Shown here: positions 52,896 to 64,000 of the stretch, one piece after another
How positions within the stretch are numbered: the first letter of the stretch is position 1
How the letters are laid out: each line of letters begins with the position of its first letter
NCBI RefSeq assembly: GCF_011758645.1
Contig: NZ_JAAMOZ010000001.1
Span: forward strand, 434,001-498,000
Source of the DNA: Brooklawnia cerclae
Lineage (GTDB): Bacteria > Actinomycetota > Actinomycetes > Propionibacteriales > Propionibacteriaceae
Length of the DNA: 64,000 nt
Direction of reading: 5' to 3'
Notes under the pieces: model-generated
Databases searched by the model: none
The model's input: the letters and a program-made list of their open reading frames with translations, nothing else
What the model was told of the DNA's origin: nothing
Made by a program: the position numbers and the translations under genes

Positions 52896-55800
52896 TTGGC
52901 CACCTCGCGCACTGCGTCGAAGAACACGAATGTCATCTCGAACAGCGGCCGCATCTCCTTCGCGAAGATCGCCGAACCGCTGGAGGTACCGAACCTCTTG
53001 GACCTCCAGATCGATTCGTTCAACTGGCTTATCGGGAGCGACGCGTGGAAGCAGAAAACCGAGCTCGCCCTTGAGCAGGGCCGAACCGACGTCAACACGA
53101 AGTCGGGCCTCGAAGAGATCTTCGAGGAGATAAGCCCCATCGAGGACTTCAATCAGACGATGTCCCTGAGTTTCCGCGACCACCGGTTCGAGGAGCCCAA
53201 GCATTCCATCGACGAGTGCAAGGACCGGGACGTCACCTACGCGGCGCCGTTGTTCGTCACCGCCGAGTTCATGAACAACGAGACCGGTGAGATCAAGAGC
53301 CAGACGGTCTTCATCGGGGACTTCCCCCTGATGACCGACAAGGGCACCTTCGTCATCAGCGGCACCGAGCGTGTCGTGGTGAGCCAGCTCGTCCGTTCGC
53401 CGGGCGTCTACTTCGAGCAGACTCCCGACAAGACGTCCGACAAGGACATCTTCACATGCAAGGTGATCCCGTCCCGTGGCGCCTGGCTCGAGTTCGAGAT
53501 CGACAAGCGCGACCAGGTGGGCGTGCGGCTCGACCGTAAGCGCAAGCAGAACGCCACCGTGCTGCTGAAGGCCCTCGGCTGGACCGAGGACCGCATCCTC
53601 GAGCAGTTCGGCGAGTACGAGTCGATGCGTATGACTCTGGAGCGCGACCACGTCACGACCCAGGACGAGGCGCTGATCGACATCTACCGCAAGCTGCGTC
53701 CCGGCGAGCCGCCGGCGCGCGAGGCTGCCGAGCAGTTGCTGAACAACTACTACTTCAGCCCGAAGCGCTACGACCTGGCCAAGGTCGGCAGGTACAAGAT
53801 CAACCAGAAGCTCGGTCTCAACCTCCCGTTCGACCAGCAGGTGCTGACCATCGACGACATCGTCGCGGCGATCGAGTACGTGTGTGCGTTGCACGAGGGC
53901 AAGACCGAGCTGCCGCGTCCCGACGGCCCGGCGGTCATCGTGGAGCCGGACGACATCGACCACTTCGGCAACCGGCGCCTGCGCACGGTCGGCGAGCTGA
54001 TCCAGAACCAGCTCCGCACCGGTCTGGGACGCATGGAGCGCGTCGTCCGCGACCGCATGACCACCCAGGACATCGAGGCGATCACGCCGCAGACGCTGAT
54101 CAACATCCGTCCGGTGACCGCTGCGCTGAAGGAGTTCTTCGGAACCTCGCAGCTCAGCCAGTTCATGGACCAGAACAACCCGCTGGCCGAGCTCACGCAC
54201 AAGCGTCGCCTGTCGGCGCTGGGCCCCGGCGGTCTGTCCCGTGACCGCGCCGGCATGGAGGTCCGCGACGTCCACCCGTCGCACTACGGCCGCATGTGCC
54301 CGATCGAGACGCCTGAAGGCCCGAACATCGGGCTCATCGGCTCGCTCGCGTCGTTCGCGCGTGTGAACGCCTTCGGATTCATCGAGACGCCGTACCGCAA
54401 GGTCGTCGACGGCCAGGTCACCGACCAGATCGACTACCTCACGGCCAACGAGGAGGACCGGTACAACATCGCGCAGGCCAACGCTGCGCTCACCGAGGAC
54501 GCGCATTTCGCCGACGACCGGGTCATCGTCCGCGTGCGTCACGGCGACGTGGACGCGGTGCCCGCCTCCGAGGTCGGCTACATGGACGTCTCGCCGCGCC
54601 AGATGGTGTCGGTCGCGACCGCGCTGATCCCGTTCCTGGAGCATGACGACGCGTCCCGCGCGTTGATGGGCGCGAACATGCAGCGCCAGGCCGTCCCGTT
54701 GCTGCGCAGCGAGGCCCCCTACGTCGGCACCGGTATGGAGTACCGCGCCGCAGTGGATGTCGGTGACGTCACGCTGGCCACCAAGCCTGGTGTCGTCACG
54801 AGCGTCTCGGCCGATCTGATCGAGGTCGCGGCCGACGACGGTACCTACCAGACCTTCCGGCTGGAGAAGTTCCGCCGCTCGAACGCGGGCACCTGCGTCA
54901 ACCAGCGTCCCATGATCGCCCCCGGCGATCGCGTCGAGCCGGGCACCCCACTGGCCGACGGACCGTGCACCGACCAGGCCGAGCTGGCCCTGGGCCGCAA
55001 CCTGCTCGTGGCGTTCATGCCGTGGGAGGGCCTCAACTACGAGGACGCGATCATCCTCAACCAGCGCGTCGTGAGCGAGGACCTCCTCACCTCGATCCAC
55101 ATCGAGGAGCACGAGGTCGACGCCCGCGACACCAAGCTCGGGCCCGAGGAGATCACCCGCGACATCCCGAACGTGTCGGACGACATGCTGGCCAACCTCG
55201 ACGAGCGCGGCATCATCCGCATCGGCGCCGAGGTCGGCACGGGCGACATCCTCGTGGGCAAGGTCACCCCGAAGGGCGAGACCGAGCTCACGCCGGAGGA
55301 GCGCCTGCTGCGGGCCATCTTCGGTGAGAAGGCGCGCGAGGTGCGCGACACGTCGATGAAGGTGCCCCACGGTGAGGCCGGCACCGTCATCGGTGTGCGC
55401 GTGTTCGATCGCGAGGAGTCCGGCGACGAGCTGCCCCCGGGTGTGAACCAGATGGTTCGCGTGTACGTTGCGCAGAAGCGCAAGGTGCAGGAGGGCGACA
55501 AGCTCGCGGGCCGTCACGGCAACAAGGGCGTCATCTCGAAGATCCTGCCCGCAGAGGACATGCCGTTCCTCGAGGACGGCACCCCGGCCGACATCATCCT
55601 GAACCCGCTGGGCGTCCCGTCCCGTATGAACGTCGGTCAGGTGCTCGAGACCCACCTGGGTTGGATCGCACACTCCGGCTGGAACATCGAGGGTGTGGAC
55701 GAACCCTGGGCCGAGCGCCTGCGCGAGGTCGGCCTGGGCACCGTCCCCGGTCAGTCCCGCCTGGCCACGCCGGTGTTCGACGGCGCGAACGAGGACGAGA

Positions 55801-56387
55801 TCGGTGGCCTGCTGGCCAACGGGCTGCCCAACCGCGACGGCGATCGTGTGGTCGACTCCGACGGCAAGGCACTGCTCTTCGACGGACGCTCCGGCGAGCC
55901 GTTCCCCGAGCGAGTGGGCGTCGGCTACATGTACATGCTGAAGCTGCACCACTTGGTGGACGACAAGATCCACGCCCGTTCGACCGGTCCGTACTCGATG
56001 ATCACCCAGCAGCCTCTGGGCGGCAAGGCACAGTTCGGCGGCCAGCGTTTCGGCGAGATGGAGGTGTGGGCGCTGGAGGCCTACGGCTCCGCCTGGGCCC
56101 TGCAGGAGATGCTGACGATCAAGTCGGACGACGTCCCCGGCCGTGTCAAGGTGTACGAGGCCATCGTGAAGGGCGAGAACATCCCCGAGCCCGGCATCCC
56201 CGAGTCGTTCAAGGTGCTGGTGAAGGAGATGAAGTCCCTGTGCCTGAACGTCGAGGTGCTGAGCACCGACGGTGCGGTCGTCGAGCTGCGTGACAGCGAG
56301 GACGACTACCGGACGAGCGAGGACCTGGGCATCGACCTGTCCCGTCGTCCCGGCGCCGATTCGTTCGCGATCGTCGACGAAGTCTGA
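52896..56387 (+). CDS. rpoB: RNA polymerase subunit beta
   Basis: 1163 aa. TTG start with GAAGGA 8 nt upstream, as in mycobacteria. The rifampicin region is wild type: [20 protein letters not shown] then [16 protein letters not shown], with Asp, His and Ser at the usual resistance sites, so no rifampicin resistance is predicted. Other core motifs: [16 protein letters not shown], the GNKGV-type [14 protein letters not shown], and C-terminal [20 protein letters not shown]. Transcribed with rpoC 54 bp downstream. Confidence 0.98.
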   Translation: MATSRTASKNTNVISNSGRISFAKIAEPLEVPNLLDLQIDSFNWLIGSDAWKQKTELALEQGRTDVNTKSGLEEIFEEISPIEDFNQTMSLSFRDHRFEEPKHSIDECKDRDVTYAAPLFVTAEFMNNETGEIKSQTVFIGDFPLMTDKGTFVISGTERVVVSQLVRSPGVYFEQTPDKTSDKDIFTCKVIPSRGAWLEFEIDKRDQVGVRLDRKRKQNATVLLKALGWTEDRILEQFGEYESMRMTLERDHVTTQDEALIDIYRKLRPGEPPAREAAEQLLNNYYFSPKRYDLAKVGRYKINQKLGLNLPFDQQVLTIDDIVAAIEYVCALHEGKTELPRPDGPAVIVEPDDIDHFGNRRLRTVGELIQNQLRTGLGRMERVVRDRMTTQDIEAITPQTLINIRPVTAALKEFFGTSQLSQFMDQNNPLAELTHKRRLSALGPGGLSRDRAGMEVRDVHPSHYGRMCPIETPEGPNIGLIGSLASFARVNAFGFIETPYRKVVDGQVTDQIDYLTANEEDRYNIAQANAALTEDAHFADDRVIVRVRHGDVDAVPASEVGYMDVSPRQMVSVATALIPFLEHDDASRALMGANMQRQAVPLLRSEAPYVGTGMEYRAAVDVGDVTLATKPGVVTSVSADLIEVAADDGTYQTFRLEKFRRSNAGTCVNQRPMIAPGDRVEPGTPLADGPCTDQAELALGRNLLVAFMPWEGLNYEDAIILNQRVVSEDLLTSIHIEEHEVDARDTKLGPEEITRDIPNVSDDMLANLDERGIIRIGAEVGTGDILVGKVTPKGETELTPEERLLRAIFGEKAREVRDTSMKVPHGEAGTVIGVRVFDREESGDELPPGVNQMVRVYVAQKRKVQEGDKLAGRHGNKGVISKILPAEDMPFLEDGTPADIILNPLGVPSRMNVGQVLETHLGWIAHSGWNIEGVDEPWAERLREVGLGTVPGQSRLATPVFDGANEDEIGGLLANGLPNRDGDRVVDSDGKALLFDGRSGEPFPERVGVGYMYMLKLHHLVDDKIHARSTGPYSMITQQPLGGKAQFGGQRFGEMEVWALEAYGSAWALQEMLTIKSDDVPGRVKVYEAIVKGENIPEPGIPESFKVLVKEMKSLCLNVEVLSTDGAVVELRDSEDDYRTSEDLGIDLSRRPGADSFAIVDEV

Positions 56388-56441
56388 CCTCCGGTCCGAC
56401 TCCATCCACACATCGACCCAATAAACGGGAGAGAGACTTCA

Positions 56442-60332
<3,891 letters not shown>

Positions 60333-60347
60333 GCCGTCGATGTCATC

Positions 60348-60399
60348 TGCCCGGGGCAGCGACAGCACGCCGACCGTCGGCGTGCTGTCGCCCCGGGCA
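60348..60399 (+). terminator. Terminator after rpoBC
   Basis: A long hairpin of ~24 bp with one 3-nt bulge: TGCCCGGGGC...GACAGCACGCCGA pairs with TCGGCGTGCTGTC...GCCCCGGGCA. It starts 16 bp after the rpoC stop. The str-operon promoter begins 12 bp beyond it. Confidence 0.8.
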
Positions 60400-60410
60400 C
60401 ATATGACGTT

Positions 60411-60439
60411 TTGACCAGGCATGGGGCGCAGGGTAGACT
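60411..60439 (+). promoter_or_regulatory. Promoter of rpsL-rpsG(-fusA) and its leader
   Basis: TTGACC (60411-60416) and TAGACT (60434-60439) with an exact 17-bp spacer; start expected near 60446. The leader to rpsL is about 229 nt (60446-60674). It holds no convincing gene; a 36-codon frame from ATG 60457 lacks a ribosome site. This is the best promoter match of the ribosomal block. Confidence 0.7.
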
Positions 60440-60674
60440 CGGCTGCCGTATCCGGTATGTCCGGAATATTGTGCGCACCCTGGCGGTTGAGCTGGGCACC
60501 TAAACGTTGCGAGGAGCCTGGGACAAGTGCGGAGTTCGCACGGCGGCCCACACCATTCGCCGGATAACGGTGGTTCGGCGGTTGGGAAGCGGTCGCAGCC
60601 AGGGAAGTGGAACAACGACGGCCGACGCCGGGGAACCGGTGTGGTCGAAACAACACGGAAAGAGATACCAGCAG

Positions 60675-61046
60675 GTGCCTACAATCCAGCAGTTGGTCCG
60701 CAAGGGCCGCACTGACAAGGTCAGCAAGAACAAGACGCCCGCGCTCAAGGGTTCACCGCAGCGCCGTGGCGTGTGCACGCGCGTGTACACCACGACCCCC
60801 AAGAAGCCGAACTCCGCCTTGCGCAAGGTGGCCCGCGTCCGCCTGAGCTCGGGGATCGAGGTGACCGCCTACATCCCCGGTGTCGGCCACAACCTGCAGG
60901 AGCACTCGATGGTGCTCGTCCGCGGCGGTCGTGTGAAGGACCTGCCGGGCGTGCGCTACAAGATCATCCGCGGCGCGCTCGACACCCAGGGTGTCAAGAA
61001 CCGCAAGCAGGCCCGCAGCCGCTACGGCGCGAAGAAGGAGAAGTAA
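60675..61046 (+). CDS. rpsL: 30S ribosomal protein S12
   Basis: 123 aa. [11 protein letters not shown] start; [19 protein letters not shown] with the Lys (K43 of E. coli) and [29 protein letters not shown], both wild type at streptomycin sites. GTG 60675 gives the standard N terminus; the longer frame reaching back into the leader is rejected. Overlaps rpsG by one base (TAATG). Confidence 0.97.
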   Translation: MPTIQQLVRKGRTDKVSKNKTPALKGSPQRRGVCTRVYTTTPKKPNSALRKVARVRLSSGIEVTAYIPGVGHNLQEHSMVLVRGGRVKDLPGVRYKIIRGALDTQGVKNRKQARSRYGAKKEK

Positions 61047-61516
61047 TGCCTCGCAAGGGTCCGGCGCCCAAGCGCCCCGTGATCATCGATCCGGTCTACG
61101 GTTCCCCGCTGGTCTCGCAGCTGGTCAGCAAGATCCTGCTCGACGGCAAGAAGACCGTCGCGCAGAACATCGTCTACACCGCGCTCGAAGGCGCTCGCGA
61201 GAAGACTGGTGTCGATCCTGTCCAGACGCTGAAGAAGGCACTCGACAACGTGCGCCCCGCCGTCGAGGTGCGCAGCCGCCGCGTGGGCGGTGCCACCTAC
61301 CAGGTGCCGGTCGAGGTGAAGCCCGCTCGGTCGACGACCCTGGCGATGCGCTGGCTCGTGGGCTTCGCCCGCGACCGCCGCGAGAAGACCATGTCCGAGC
61401 GTTTGATGAACGAGATCCTGGACGCGTCCAACGGCCTGGGAGCATCGGTCAAGAAGCGCGAGGACACCCACAAGATGGCCGAAGCCAACCGCGCGTTCGC
61501 CCATTACCGCTGGTGA
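61046..61516 (+). CDS. rpsG: 30S ribosomal protein S7
   Basis: 156 aa, usual length. [36 protein letters not shown] start and the C-terminal [21 protein letters not shown]. Binds the 3' domain of 16S rRNA and nucleates the small-subunit head. GAAGGAG precedes the ATG. Confidence 0.97.
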   Translation: MPRKGPAPKRPVIIDPVYGSPLVSQLVSKILLDGKKTVAQNIVYTALEGAREKTGVDPVQTLKKALDNVRPAVEVRSRRVGGATYQVPVEVKPARSTTLAMRWLVGFARDRREKTMSERLMNEILDASNGLGASVKKREDTHKMAEANRAFAHYRW

Positions 61517-61527
61517 CACGTCTTGGG

Positions 61528-61552
61528 GGGTCGCCCTCGCTGAGGGCGACCC
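61528..61552 (+). terminator. 11-bp hairpin between rpsG and fusA
   Basis: GGGTCGCCCTC/GAGGGCGACCC around a GCT loop, followed by TTCGC. It may lower read-through into fusA. The 94-bp gap otherwise holds only the fusA ribosome site. Confidence 0.6.
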
Positions 61553-61610
61553 TTCGCATGCCCGCACTCAATCGAACGAAACTCACACCCACCAAGAATT
61601 AGGGGATCTC

Positions 61611-63710
<2,100 letters not shown>

Positions 63711-63748
63711 CCGGTTTGACTACCGGCGCAGACATGGTGAAAATTGGT

Positions 63749-63779
63749 AAGGTTCGCGGGTTTTCCCCCGCGGTACCTT
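63749..63779 (+). promoter_or_regulatory. Hairpin in the tuf leader
   Basis: AAGGTTCGCGGG pairs with CCCGCGGTACCTT (one bulged base) around a short loop. It lies between fusA and tuf, ~97 nt before the tuf start. It may be a terminator for fusA or part of a tuf leader; a TTGACT at 63718 could mark a tuf promoter upstream of it, with no clear -10 box. Confidence 0.45.
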
Positions 63780-63875
63780 CCACAATTGAAGGACAGGACA
63801 AACCGCTGCGGGAAAACCCACAGCAGGACCCGTGTGCCACGCAACCAGCGTGGCGACAAACCAGAAGGAGCCCAA

Positions 63876-64000
63876 GTGGCAAAGGCCAAGTTCGAGCGGA
63901 CCAAGCCGCACTGCAACATCGGCACCATCGGCCACGTCGACCACGGCAAGACCACGTTGACCGCGGCGATCACCAAGGTGCTGCACGACAAGTATCCGGA
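63876..64000 (+). CDS. tuf: Elongation factor Tu, N-terminal fragment (cut by window end)
   Basis: 41 codons visible from GTG 63876: [28 protein letters not shown] segment-wise identical to the EF-Tu family, including P-loop [15 protein letters not shown] lies 5 nt upstream. It continues beyond the window. Confidence 0.97.
   Translation, partial: MAKAKFERTKPHCNIGTIGHVDHGKTTLTAAITKVLHDKYP

Noticed and set aside
52683-56411. 1242-codon open frame antisense to rpoB
   Set aside because: Same reason; shadow frame with no ribosome site or recognisable domain.
60457-60567. 36-codon upstream frame in the rpsL leader
   Set aside because: No ribosome site and no resemblance to a leader peptide.

Overview
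This is about 64 kb of high-GC DNA from an actinobacterium. Third codon positions are almost all G or C, GTG and TTG starts are frequent, and genes often overlap by 4 bp. Gene order and content point to this group: a menJ-like gene, nuoA-N and a polyprenyl synthase together; hadAB-like dehydratase genes between rpmG and secE; KorAB with a fused gamma-alpha subunit; an MptB-type mannosyltransferase. Propionibacteriaceae is my best guess, inferred without any database search.

Layout. (a) 1-7377: a cell-surface cluster with two PstS-like binding proteins (the first cut by the window edge), a WxL-like protein with an Ig-like domain, a DUF916-type membrane protein, a related one-TM protein, a sortase-fold protein that appears to lack its catalytic His and Cys, and a PstB-type ATPase with very unusual codon use. 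(b) 7461-25637: the respiratory block, with a MenJ-like reductase, all 14 complex I genes in order and a polyprenyl diphosphate synthase. Together they make or use menaquinone. (c) 25708-42709: housekeeping and accessory genes on both strands (DUF805, M13 peptidase, KorAB, MptB-like, HIBCH-like, AbiEi-like, exonuclease III, SufR-like regulator, S4 protein, UbiB kinase, YajQ, divergent PsuG). Two 65-bp direct repeats bracket the AbiEi-like gene. (d) 42843-64000: the information-processing block, with tRNA-Thr, tRNA-Met, rpmG, hadAB-like genes, murB, an aminotransferase, tRNA-Trp, secE-nusG, rplKA, rplJL, rpoBC, rpsL-rpsG-fusA and the start of tuf.

Between rplL and rpoB lies a two-gene module that does not belong to the ribosomal/polymerase cluster. 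It has a 60-aa secreted peptide on the minus strand and, divergently, an XRE-HTH regulator with a long TPR-like helical region. The peptide gene has a well-formed promoter overlapped by two TGACTAG repeats exactly 22 bp apart. The arrangement resembles RRNPP peptide quorum-sensing systems of Firmicutes and is the best candidate here for an undescribed system. The surface cluster with the apparently inactive sortase is the second.

No CRISPR array, insertion sequence, prophage gene, rRNA gene or replication origin was seen.
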